A DNA stretch of 64,000 nt. It comes from Crassaminicella indica. GTDB taxonomy: Bacteria > Bacillota > Clostridia > Peptostreptococcales > Thermotaleaceae. Below the pieces are notes generated by a model, which made no database searches, was not told the origin of the DNA, and worked only from the letters and a program-made list of their open reading frames with translations. Shown piece after piece: positions 27,505-35,398 of this stretch. Position numbers and translations under genes: made by a program. Numbering within the stretch: position 1 is the first letter of the stretch; each line of letters begins with the position of its first letter. The stretch is taken from contig NZ_CP078093.1 in assembly GCF_019203185.1 (NCBI RefSeq), positions 372,001 through 436,000 on the forward strand. Direction: 5' to 3'.

Positions 27505-28191
27505 TTACTTTTTTTCATTGATATATATATATTGATATGAAGGTCTACCCCTAGAACCATATTCTATTTTCTTTTCAACACTTCCCATATCCTCTAAATA
27601 ATCTAAGTATCTCCGAATAGTAACCTTAGACATGCCTAATTTCTCTGATATTATTTCACTAGATAATAATTCTTCCTTGTTTTCTTTTAAAAAGCTTATA
27701 ATCCTATTCAAAGTCAGTTGGTGCAATCCCTTTTTGATCTCTTTTTCTTGTTTTTCTTTACAGACACCTATAAATAATTTGTCTATTTCTTCTTGACTGA
27801 CAAATGGCTTTTTGACTAATAAATTTTTCCGTAATTTATAATTTAACAATGACTTTTTTAGTCTATCAAATTCAAAAGGCTTTACCAAATAATCTACTGC
27901 CCCTAATTTTAAGGCTTCTTTTATTTTATCTGTATCATTTGCTGCTGTAACTAAAATGAAATCTACCATTTTGTTTTGTTTCCGAACTCTTCTAAATAAT
28001 TCCATACCATCTACCTTTGGCATATATACATCTAATATAACTAAATCGATTTTATTATTGTTTAATTTTTTAATAGCTATCTCTCCATTATTAGCAACAT
28101 CTACAACAGTAAAGCCATCGATTTTTTCTACAAATCTTCTATTGAGTTCTGCAAGCATTGGATCATCTTCTACTACAAGTACTCTAATCAT
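27505..28191 (-). CDS. Response regulator, CitB/DcuR/MalR type
   Basis: Receiver domain (EDDPM acidic pair; phospho-acceptor Asp54 in LVILDVYMP; Lys in VKPFEF) followed by a linker and a C-terminal winged helix-turn-helix (LGMSKVTIRRYLDYLEDMGSV). This is the layout of regulators that control citrate, fumarate or malate genes. The start is ATG 28191 with AAGGAG 8 bases upstream; the in-frame GTG at 28200 overlaps the kinase stop and adjoins that site. It is coupled to the upstream sensor kinase. The likely target is the adjacent malic enzyme and 2HCT genes, as in MalKR of Bacillus subtilis. Confidence 0.9.
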   Translation of the reverse strand: MIRVLVVEDDPMLAELNRRFVEKIDGFTVVDVANNGEIAIKKLNNNKIDLVILDVYMPKVDGMELFRRVRKQNKMVDFILVTAANDTDKIKEALKLGAVDYLVKPFEFDRLKKSLLNYKLRKNLLVKKPFVSQEEIDKLFIGVCKEKQEKEIKKGLHQLTLNRIISFLKENKEELLSSEIISEKLGMSKVTIRRYLDYLEDMGSVEKKIEYGSRGRPSYQYIYINEKK

Positions 28192-28196
28192 TTTGA

Positions 28197-29789
28197 TCAC
28201 TCCTTAGGTATTCTAACTAAGATGCTTGTTCCTTCATTAACCTTTGAATCTACAAAGATTTCACCATTTAGCTGCTTTATGCTTTTTTCTACCAAAAATA
28301 ACCCTATGCCTCCTTCTTCTTTTGTTGTAAATCCTCTCTTAAAGATATTTTTTATATGTTCATTCTTTATGCCAATGCCATTATCCTGTACTTCTATTTC
28401 AATACAATATTTTATATCTTCAATCCTTAAGTATATTTCTCCATCCTCTTCTTTTTTTATAATGGCTTCCATAGCATTATCTAGTAAATTTCCTATGATC
28501 GTCACTAAATTTTCATTTTGAATATTTTTATAATATTTTTCTAAATATGAATTATTATCTATTTCCATATTTATTTTAAGCTCTTTAGCTCTATTTAATT
28601 TTCCTAATATAATAGCTGAAATGGTTGGATTTTTAATCTTCTTCATAAGGAAAAACCTTATTTGCTCCTGCTCTTTTACAATTCCTTTAATATACTTTTT
28701 CACCTCATCTATCTCATTCAATTCAATAAGACCTAATATGACATGTAATTTATTCATAAACTCATGTGTATTTGCTCTAAGTGCTTGAATAATTTGCCTT
28801 ACCCCTGTAATTTCTTCTGCTAATCGTTTAATCTTTGTTCGATCATTAAAGCTTGCCATAGCTCCTATAATTTCATCTCCATCCATTATAGGAACTCTAT
28901 TAGTCAATATAAGAGTATCATTAATTATTTGTTCTTCGTTATATTCACACACACCACTGCTTAAAACTTCTAATAATCTACTAGTAGGAAATACATCTAA
29001 TACATATTCACCTATGACATTTGGATTATTGATATTTAGTATTTTTATAGCATAATCATTTACCAAAGTAATCTTTCCATAAGCATCAATAGCAATAATA
29101 CCCTCCCTTATAGATTCAAGCATTGCCCTATTCTCTCTATACAAATAAACAATTTCATCGGGTTCTAAACCTAATAGACTATCTCTTGTTCTCTTTGCAA
29201 TTATTAATGCTCCTATGCTCCCTAATAATATCCCAAATAAAGTAAATCCACACATAGTTATTAAAGCATGTATTCTAAAATTTTGAATATCCTCATATAG
29301 TACACCTGCCATTACAAAACCTATCTGCTTATCTTTATAAAATATAGGTTCAAAGGCTCTAATCGAAACTCCTAGTGTTCCCTTTGCCTGAGAGATATAA
29401 GATTTCCCTTCCTTTATAACACTTACCTCATCTCCTCCTACAAAGCGCTGTCCAATCCTATCTGGATTTGGATGAGCATACCGTATTCCGTTCATATCAG
29501 CTATCGTAATTATATCTACTCCTTCTAATCTGTTCAATAGCTCTTTTACATGCTTTTGAACTTTTTTAGAATCTTTTTCCTCTAAACTTTTTTGAATATT
29601 AGGAGAATTTGCTAATATAATAGATACATTTTTTATATTTCCCTCTACCTTATTTTGAATATTATCTAACGACCACTTACCTATAAACAAGATACTTATG
29701 CTTATTGAAAAAAGAATTAATGCAGTAATCAATATAGTAATTTTTGTTTGAAGGGTAAAATTCTTTTTGATAAAAATCACCTCTCTCAT
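28197..29789 (-). CDS. Sensor histidine kinase, CitA/DcuS/MalK type
   Basis: Membrane kinase of 530 residues. Transmembrane helices at about 15-35 and 175-197 enclose an extracytoplasmic PAS-like (Cache) sensor containing IADMNGIRYAHPNPDRIGQRF, typical of dicarboxylate and citrate sensors. A cytoplasmic PAS domain (SIREGIIAIDAYGKITLVN) follows, then a HEFMNKLH phospho-acceptor box and an ATPase with NLLDNAMEAI, DNGIGI and GGIGLFLV. It is partner of the downstream response regulator. The start is uncertain. ATG 29789 has a weak site, while a good AGAGAGGTG lies inside the frame, 6 bases before an ATC codon. Confidence 0.9.
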   Translation of the reverse strand: MREVIFIKKNFTLQTKITILITALILFSISISILFIGKWSLDNIQNKVEGNIKNVSIILANSPNIQKSLEEKDSKKVQKHVKELLNRLEGVDIITIADMNGIRYAHPNPDRIGQRFVGGDEVSVIKEGKSYISQAKGTLGVSIRAFEPIFYKDKQIGFVMAGVLYEDIQNFRIHALITMCGFTLFGILLGSIGALIIAKRTRDSLLGLEPDEIVYLYRENRAMLESIREGIIAIDAYGKITLVNDYAIKILNINNPNVIGEYVLDVFPTSRLLEVLSSGVCEYNEEQIINDTLILTNRVPIMDGDEIIGAMASFNDRTKIKRLAEEITGVRQIIQALRANTHEFMNKLHVILGLIELNEIDEVKKYIKGIVKEQEQIRFFLMKKIKNPTISAIILGKLNRAKELKINMEIDNNSYLEKYYKNIQNENLVTIIGNLLDNAMEAIIKKEEDGEIYLRIEDIKYCIEIEVQDNGIGIKNEHIKNIFKRGFTTKEEGGIGLFLVEKSIKQLNGEIFVDSKVNEGTSILVRIPKE

Positions 29790-29869
29790 TCTACAAATAC
29801 CACTTAAGAAGTTCCGTATATAATTTCGTATTTATCATTATAACATATTTTAAATTATCACCGTGGATG

Positions 29870-30108
29870 CCTATAGATAAACAACATCAACATAAAAAAA
29901 GAAATATATAAAGATAAGTGAATGACTTCGATAACTTTTGTAAAAAAACTTACTGAAATTACATAAAAAATACGTTAAGAACCTTCATTGTTTGAACGAA
30001 GTAAGTTTTGAAGGTTTAGTATTTTTTCATGGAATGAAGTTTTGTTTTTTCAAAAGTTATCTGGAATGAACTATCTTTTATATTTCATTTTAAAGTTGTT
30101 TACCTATA
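29870..30108. repeat. Palindromic MITE-like repeat, copy 1
   Basis: About 239 bases forming one long imperfect inverted repeat. The left end TAGATAAACAAC matches the complement of the right end GTTGTTTACCTA. Inner matches continue to the centre (GATAACTTTTG with CAAAAGTTATC; AACCTTCA with TGAAGGTT). It is flanked by TATA. It has no coding capacity. It is followed directly by a second copy that shares the CCTATA junction. Confidence 0.8.
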
Positions 30109-30340
30109 AATAAACAACATCAACACAAAAAAGAAATATATAAAGATAAGTGAATGACTTCGATAACTTTTGTAAAAAAACTTACTGAAATTTCATGAAA
30201 AATACGTTAAGAACCTTCATTGTTTGAACAAAGTGAGTTTTGAAGGTTTAGTATTTTTTCATGGAATGAAGTTTTGTTTTTTCAAAAGTTATCTGGAATG
30301 AACTATCTTTTATATTTCATTTTAAAGTTATTTACCTATA
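30103..30340. repeat. Palindromic MITE-like repeat, copy 2
   Basis: A head-to-tail second copy, nearly identical to copy 1 across its length with only scattered substitutions and one or two indels. It ends GTTATTTACCTATA. The near identity points to a recent duplication or insertion. Transcribed, each copy would fold into a very long hairpin. Confidence 0.8.
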
Positions 30341-30402
30341 TATAATGAATTCTTGAAAGAATTTGAATTTAGGAATTATTTACTTAAATTTATTAAAATT
30401 TC

Positions 30403-30431
30403 TTGACATTATATAAATACTTTTCTATAAT
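30403..30431 (+). promoter_or_regulatory. Consensus promoter of the T-box/brnQ unit
   Basis: Perfect TTGACA (30403-30408), a 17-base spacer and perfect TATAAT (30426-30431). Transcription would start near 30438, just ahead of the T-box leader. Confidence 0.88.
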
Positions 30432-30439
30432 ATGAAATA

Positions 30440-30650
30440 TCAATCTTAAAAACTTAACACATTAAAGCGATAATGGAGAGAAAAATACGATTTTTCAACC
30501 GGTTGTCACCGATATCTGGCTATAATTTAAGATCAAGCTCTGACTAAAATTTAAGGCAGTTATCACAACTATAAAACATGGTGGTACCGCGAGAATAATC
30601 TTTCGCCCCTGTGAATGAGTCTGTTCATAGGAACGAAAGATTTTTTAGTT
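30440..30650 (+). promoter_or_regulatory. T-box leader controlling brnQ (probable isoleucine specifier)
   Basis: tRNA-sensing riboswitch. The conserved T-box TGGTACCGCG is at 30582-30591. It is followed by a terminator hairpin (AATCTTTCG at about 30597 with CGAAAGATT at about 30634) and a T-run to 30646. The 5' part AGCGATAATGGAGAG matches the start of Stem I. The best specifier candidate is ATC at 30532-30534, just before AAGCTCTGAC, which would read isoleucine tRNA and suits a branched-chain amino-acid carrier. Another ATC at 30514 makes the exact position uncertain. Uncharged tRNA should allow read-through into brnQ. Confidence 0.88.
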
Positions 30651-30681
30651 TATAAAACTTATTATAATTGGAGGGATTAAA

Positions 30682-31974
30682 ATGAATAAAAAAACAAAAG
30701 ATGTATTTGTACTAGGTCTTGCTCTATTTGCAATGTTTTTTGGAGCAGGAAACTTAATTTTCCCACCTTCTCTAGGATTAATTGCAGGGAAAAACTGGAT
30801 TGTCTGTGCTATTGGATTTTTTATAACAGCTATAGGAATGCCTCTTTTAGGAATTATTGCATCTGCTAAAGCAGGAGGAACAATTGATGATGTAGGAAAC
30901 AAAGTAGGTTCTACGTTCAGTAAAATATTTGCAACTATTATTATATTAGCTATAGGACCTCTTTTAGCAATACCAAGAACAGGTGCAACTACATATGAAA
31001 TGGGAATAAAGCCTATATTTTCTGGATTCAGTCCTATTCTTGCATCTATTATATTCTTTGGACTTACTCTATATTTTGTAATTAAACCATCTGAAATCGT
31101 AGATAAAGTAGGAAAAATCCTAACACCTCTGCTTTTAATCATGATCTTTGTCATTATAATTAAGGGAATTTTTTCACCTTTAGGAACAGCAACTACTATA
31201 ATGAAGGAAAGTCCTCTATCAAAAGGCTTCACCGAAGGATATCAAACAATGGATGCATTGGCATCTTTAGTATTCGCAGGAGTTATGCTTAGCTCTCTTG
31301 TAGGAAAAGGATATACAGATATAAAAGAGCAGGTCAGCTTAACAATAAAAGCTGGTATCCTTGCGGCTATTGGACTTGGACTTGTTTATGGAGGATTGAT
31401 CTATCTTGGTGCTTCAGCAAATTCAGTTTATGCTTTGGATACACCAAAATCTGATTTATTAATGGCCATTACAAATACATTACTTGGAGATTTTGGAAAA
31501 GTTGCTTTAGGAATTGTCGTAGCTCTTGCATGTTTAACTACTTCAATTGGACTTACAGCAACAGTAGGAAGCTTCTTTAATAAGCTAAGCAATAATAAAT
31601 TAAGTTATACATTTATCGTTATCGCTACTTGTATTTTTAGTGCTATATTTGCAAATGTAGGAGTTGAAATGATTGTTAAAGTAGCTGTTCCTTTACTTGT
31701 TACAGTATATCCCGTTGCAATTGTACTGATTATAATGAATGTTTTCGATGGATTCATTCCAAGTGCTTCTTATACTGGCGCTGTTACTGGTGCATTAATC
31801 ATCAGCTTATATGATGGTCTACATATTATGGGCGTTGATGTCGGCTTCTTAGAAAATATTATCAATAAAATTCCTCTTTCAAGCTTTGGATTTGCTTGGT
31901 TAATCCCTGCTGTTATCGGAGGAATACTTACAGCTTTATTGTTCAGCAAGAAAAATTCAGCTTATATTAAATAG
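30682..31974 (+). CDS. brnQ: Branched-chain amino-acid carrier BrnQ (LIVCS family)
   Basis: Sodium- or proton-coupled importer of leucine, isoleucine and valine in the cytoplasmic membrane. It has 430 residues with about 12 hydrophobic helices. The N-terminal FGAGNLIFPP-type segment and GPLLAIPRTGATTYEMG are family signatures. GGAGGGA lies 6 bases before the ATG. It is preceded by a T-box leader, so expression should rise when charged cognate tRNA (probably isoleucine) is scarce. It is followed by its own terminator, so it is a single-gene transcript. Copies of a palindromic repeat lie on both sides. Confidence 0.93.
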   Translation: MNKKTKDVFVLGLALFAMFFGAGNLIFPPSLGLIAGKNWIVCAIGFFITAIGMPLLGIIASAKAGGTIDDVGNKVGSTFSKIFATIIILAIGPLLAIPRTGATTYEMGIKPIFSGFSPILASIIFFGLTLYFVIKPSEIVDKVGKILTPLLLIMIFVIIIKGIFSPLGTATTIMKESPLSKGFTEGYQTMDALASLVFAGVMLSSLVGKGYTDIKEQVSLTIKAGILAAIGLGLVYGGLIYLGASANSVYALDTPKSDLLMAITNTLLGDFGKVALGIVVALACLTTSIGLTATVGSFFNKLSNNKLSYTFIVIATCIFSAIFANVGVEMIVKVAVPLLVTVYPVAIVLIIMNVFDGFIPSASYTGAVTGALIISLYDGLHIMGVDVGFLENIINKIPLSSFGFAWLIPAVIGGILTALLFSKKNSAYIK

Positions 31975-31979
31975 TTACT

Positions 31980-32010
31980 CCCCTCTATATTTAATATAGA
32001 GGGGTTTTTT
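31980..32010 (+). terminator. Terminator of brnQ
   Basis: CCCCTCTATA and TATAGAGGGG form a perfect 10-bp stem, followed by TTTTTT. Confidence 0.9.
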
Positions 32011-32015
32011 CGATA

Positions 32016-32074
32016 TTTTTTCAAAAGTTATCTGGAATAAACTATCTTTTATATTTCGTTTTGAAGTTGTTATA
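32016..32074. repeat. Truncated third copy of the palindromic repeat (right end only)
   Basis: About 57 bases match the right arm of the two copies upstream of brnQ (TTTTTTCAAAAGTTATCTGG through GAAGTTGTT) with a few changes. The left part is missing. Confidence 0.75.
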
Positions 32075-32126
32075 TGTTAAAATAAATCACATAATATATC
32101 TAATCATTCTACAGGGAGAAGTCAAT

Positions 32127-34166
32127 ATGTTAAGAAATTCAATAGGAAAAAATATTAATATTCAATTAAATCCACAACAAGAAAAAATAGCTAATCATAT
32201 AGACGGTCCAGCATTATGTTTAGCTTGTCCTGGTAGTGGTAAAACAACTACACTTCTTATTCGAACATATAATCTAATAGCAAATAGAGGAATTCCAGCC
32301 AATAAAATATTATCTATGACTTTTTCTAGAGCTGCTGCTAAAGACATGGAAAGCAGGTTTAAAAAATTTTTTGGCTCTCACATAAAAATAAACTTTTCAA
32401 CAATTCATGCTTTTGCTTACAGGGTTTTACGACAGGTTTACTCTAAAATATATAGTAATGATTTTCAGCTTATTGAATTAGATGGAAAAAAGATAAGTAT
32501 ACTTAAAAACATTTATCAGCATTTTAATAAAAGCTTCATTAATGACGATAAGCTAGAGGAACTTGAAACGTCTATTAGCTTTATAAAAAACCTATGTATC
32601 CCTGTTGAAAACTATAAAGATTATCATATAAAAATACCAAATTTCCTTGAAATCTTTTATGCTTACGAAAGCTATAAAAAACGAAATTACTTTATAGATT
32701 TTGACGATATGCTAACTCTTACACTTGATATATTTAAAACCTATCCGAAGGTATTGAACTATTATCAAAATAAATATTCATATATACAAATAGACGAAGC
32801 ACAGGATACTAGCAAAGTTCAACATGAAATCATAAAACTTCTCGCAAAAAAGCATAACAATATATTTATGGTATGTGATGATGATCAATCCCTTTATAGA
32901 TTTAGAGGTGCTGACCCATCATTTTTAACAAAAGAATGTCATCAGATTTGGTCTAATATAAAAATATACTTTATGGAGCAAAATTATCGTTCTACAAAAA
33001 ATATAGTATCTATTAGCAATAAGTGTATTATACATAATAAAAATAGATACCCTAAAAAAATGTTTACAAATAACCTTTCAAAAAGATCAGTAAAAGTAGT
33101 TCATGTTAATTCATCTCAAGAACAAATAGAATATGTAATAAAGCAGATAAAAGGCTTAGAAAATTATAATGATACAGCTATACTCTTTTATAAAAATATA
33201 TCTGCAATCCCTTTTATAGATGGTCTTAATCGAAATGGAATCAAATTTTATATGAGAGATCATAGAAATTCATTTTTTAGAAATTTTGCAGTACGAGATA
33301 TTATTAATTTTTTCAAAGTAGCAATCAATCCTTCTGATATGAATTCTTTTTATGATATCTATCATAAAACAAATGCGTTCATATCTAAAAAAATGATAGA
33401 ACATGCTCTAAAAAATATAAAAAAGGATATTTTTGATAGCTTACTTTCCTATCCTGCTTTGAATCCTAAACAAAAATCAAGAATACGAGATTTAAAAGGT
33501 AAATTTTTGATTTTAGCAACAAAAACACCTGATGAAGCCATACATTATATAAAAAATGCAATGGGCTATGAAAAAAGATTGGCAGATTACTGTGAAAAGT
33601 TTGGCTATAATCTAACAAATATTCATCATATATTAGATACACTATCTTATATAGGCAGTAAAACCTCTAAATTATATACATTTATAGATAGATTGACTCA
33701 AATCGAAGATATTATGCATCAAGCACAGTACAACAAAAACGACAATGCTATTACTTTGTCAACGCTACACAGCTCTAAAGGACTTGAGTTTAAAAATGTA
33801 TTTTTAATAGATATTATAGAAGGACAGCTTCCTTCACAATTTGCAATCGACCAAGCTGAAGAAGAAGGTTTTTTTGATGACCTAGAAGAAGAACGAAGAC
33901 TATTTTATGTAGGAATGACACGTGCAAAGGAATATCTAGATATTATTACCTTTAAACATATTCCATCAAGGTTTATCAATGAAATCCTAAATTCTGAATA
34001 CAATAAAAAGCTATTTGTTGGCTCAAAAGTACACCATCCTCTATTTGGACAAGGATATATAAAAAAAATAACTGATAGTACAATAACTATTAAATTTGAT
34101 AAAGCAGGAATAAAACAATTGGATAAACAGATCATCATCAATAAAAATTTACTTAAACTTTGTTAA
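32127..34166 (+). CDS. UvrD/Rep-like superfamily 1 DNA helicase
   Basis: ATP-dependent 3'-5' DNA helicase of 679 residues. Motifs in order: ACPGSGKTTT (about 33-42), IDEAQDTS, CDDDQSLYRFRGADP, QNYRSTKNI, TLHSSKGLEFKNVFL and VGMTRAKEYL. The last ~50 residues (VHHPLFGQGYIKKI) resemble the small C-terminal domain of UvrD/PcrA. There is no nuclease domain, so it is distinct from AddA. The start is ATG 32127 with AGGGAGAA at 6 bases. The preceding 22 codons lack a ribosome binding site. It is somewhat shorter than PcrA and probably an accessory helicase. It is convergent with the Nudix gene, overlapping it by 4 bases. Confidence 0.9.
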   Translation: MLRNSIGKNINIQLNPQQEKIANHIDGPALCLACPGSGKTTTLLIRTYNLIANRGIPANKILSMTFSRAAAKDMESRFKKFFGSHIKINFSTIHAFAYRVLRQVYSKIYSNDFQLIELDGKKISILKNIYQHFNKSFINDDKLEELETSISFIKNLCIPVENYKDYHIKIPNFLEIFYAYESYKKRNYFIDFDDMLTLTLDIFKTYPKVLNYYQNKYSYIQIDEAQDTSKVQHEIIKLLAKKHNNIFMVCDDDQSLYRFRGADPSFLTKECHQIWSNIKIYFMEQNYRSTKNIVSISNKCIIHNKNRYPKKMFTNNLSKRSVKVVHVNSSQEQIEYVIKQIKGLENYNDTAILFYKNISAIPFIDGLNRNGIKFYMRDHRNSFFRNFAVRDIINFFKVAINPSDMNSFYDIYHKTNAFISKKMIEHALKNIKKDIFDSLLSYPALNPKQKSRIRDLKGKFLILATKTPDEAIHYIKNAMGYEKRLADYCEKFGYNLTNIHHILDTLSYIGSKTSKLYTFIDRLTQIEDIMHQAQYNKNDNAITLSTLHSSKGLEFKNVFLIDIIEGQLPSQFAIDQAEEEGFFDDLEEERRLFYVGMTRAKEYLDIITFKHIPSRFINEILNSEYNKKLFVGSKVHHPLFGQGYIKKITDSTITIKFDKAGIKQLDKQIIINKNLLKLC

Positions 34167-34567
34167 TCAAACAAATGATTCATATACTTTTTAAGCACTG
34201 CTTTTGTAGGCTCAAATAACTTAATATATTTTAGTTCATCCAAGCCAAACCATCTTAGCTCCTTCATTTCACAAAGCTGTGGCTTTGGTTCTCCTTCAAA
34301 GCTACAACATAAAAAAACCTTAGGCTGAACAAAGCTTTTTACTCCTTTTACATAAGCTATTGATTTTACAGTTCCTAAATACTGTAATTTTTTCGCAATA
34401 ATATTGAACTCTTCTTGCATTTCTCTTTTGGCAGCAGCTTCATGCTTCTCACCATTTTCTAGCTTTCCTCCTGCCATACTCCACCCTTGTCCATCTGTTC
34501 TTAATCCTAATAATATTTTATTATTTTTTATAATAAATACTGCACAACACTTGTCAAACACTTGCAT
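34163..34567 (-). CDS. Nudix hydrolase
   Basis: Hydrolase of nucleoside diphosphate-linked compounds, 134 residues. The Nudix box is complete at about 34-56: GGKLENGEKHEAAAKREMQEEFN fits G-x5-E-x7-REUxEE. Preceding residues GLRTDGQGWSMAG are like those of MutT-type enzymes. The substrate is unknown; nucleotide clean-up is possible. The start is ATG 34567, 10 bases after AAGGAA; a TTG at 34573 is an alternative. Its 3' end overlaps the helicase stop on the other strand. Confidence 0.85.
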   Translation of the reverse strand: MQVFDKCCAVFIIKNNKILLGLRTDGQGWSMAGGKLENGEKHEAAAKREMQEEFNIIAKKLQYLGTVKSIAYVKGVKSFVQPKVFLCCSFEGEPKPQLCEMKELRWFGLDELKYIKLFEPTKAVLKKYMNHLFD

Positions 34568-34756
34568 AATCAACCATTTCCTTTTTTATTTGAATCTTTA
34601 CTATAAATTTTTTATATTTATCTTTTACTTAAAATATATTATCATACTTTATTATAGAAATATATATTTAGATATCAAGCTTACATATGCATTTTGTATA
34701 ACATAGTGAGCTTTGTCATAAGTTCTTTATAATATTTCATCTTTCAGAAGGTTTAA

Positions 34757-34785
34757 TTTACATAAACTAACATATATGTTATAAT
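34757..34785 (+). promoter_or_regulatory. Promoter of the NADH/flavin/Fe-S complex operon
   Basis: TTTACA (34757-34762), a 17-base spacer and TATAAT (34780-34785) with an extended TG motif. The spacer contains a 14-bp palindrome TAACATATATGTTA (34768-34781). Transcription should start near 34792. Confidence 0.7.
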
Positions 34786-34789
34786 TTTT

Positions 34790-34807
34790 ATGTTAATTTT
34801 TTAACGT
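34790..34807 (+). promoter_or_regulatory. Candidate Rex (NADH/NAD+) operator
   Basis: ATGTTAA-TTTT-TTAACGT closely resembles the Rex consensus TTGTTAA-N4-TTAACAA. It covers the predicted transcription start of an NADH-linked complex, an ideal place for redox repression. The assignment rests on motif similarity alone. Confidence 0.5.
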
Positions 34808-34864
34808 TTTTGACTATTAAAAATTTTTTATTTTATTAAAATATATCCAAAAGGAGTGTGGAAA

Positions 34865-35395
34865 ATGGAATGTTGTGGGCAAAAAAAACTTATGGTCGAT
34901 ATAAGCGACCCTAATGTAGATCTTAAAAAGCTAGATCCCATTCTACAAAAGTACAAAGGGATTTCAGGTAGTCTTATTACTATTTTACAAAAAGCACAAG
35001 AGCTTTACAACTATTTACCCCTAGAAGTACTTAATTACATAGCTGAAGAAACAGGAGTAAAGCCTGCAAAGGTTCATGGAGTAGCAACCTTTTATACTCA
35101 ATTTAGATTAACCCCTGTTGGAAAGTATTTGATCATGCTTTGTCAAGGAACTGCTTGTCATGTAAATGGTTCTAAGCTTATAGAAGAAGCAATTTGTGAT
35201 GAACTAAATATAAAAGAAGGAGAAACAACTAAAGATGGATTATTTACCCTTAATAATGTTGCCTGTCTTGGATGCTGTAGCTTATCTCCTGTTATGATGA
35301 TAAACGGAGAAACCTATGCAAAGCTTACTCCTGAAAGTGTGAAAAAAATATTAAGGGATATAAAAGAAAAAGAAAAAAGTAGTGAGGAGGTCTAA
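34865..35395 (+). CDS. NuoE-like [2Fe-2S] subunit (HydC/StnC type)
   Basis: Thioredoxin-fold subunit of 176 residues related to NuoE of complex I and HydC of bifurcating hydrogenases. The four cluster cysteines are present: Cys93 and Cys98 (CQGTAC), and Cys134 and Cys138 (CLGCC). It would pass electrons within the NADH-oxidising module formed with the next gene. The start is ATG 34865, about 9 bases after AAAGGAG; an upstream in-frame GTG abuts the ribosome binding site. It is the first gene of a three-gene operon and lies 3 bases before the NuoF-like gene. Confidence 0.92.
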   Translation: MECCGQKKLMVDISDPNVDLKKLDPILQKYKGISGSLITILQKAQELYNYLPLEVLNYIAEETGVKPAKVHGVATFYTQFRLTPVGKYLIMLCQGTACHVNGSKLIEEAICDELNIKEGETTKDGLFTLNNVACLGCCSLSPVMMINGETYAKLTPESVKKILRDIKEKEKSSEEV

Positions 35396-35398
35396 ATC

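Noticed and set aside
29870-30340. Tandem repeats as a CRISPR array
   Set aside because: The repeat units are about 238 bases, contiguous and palindromic throughout, with no spacers and no cas genes nearby.
30645-31232. Minus-strand open frame (195 codons) opposite brnQ
   Set aside because: It is antisense to a clear transporter gene with a T-box leader, without a translation start signal or motif.
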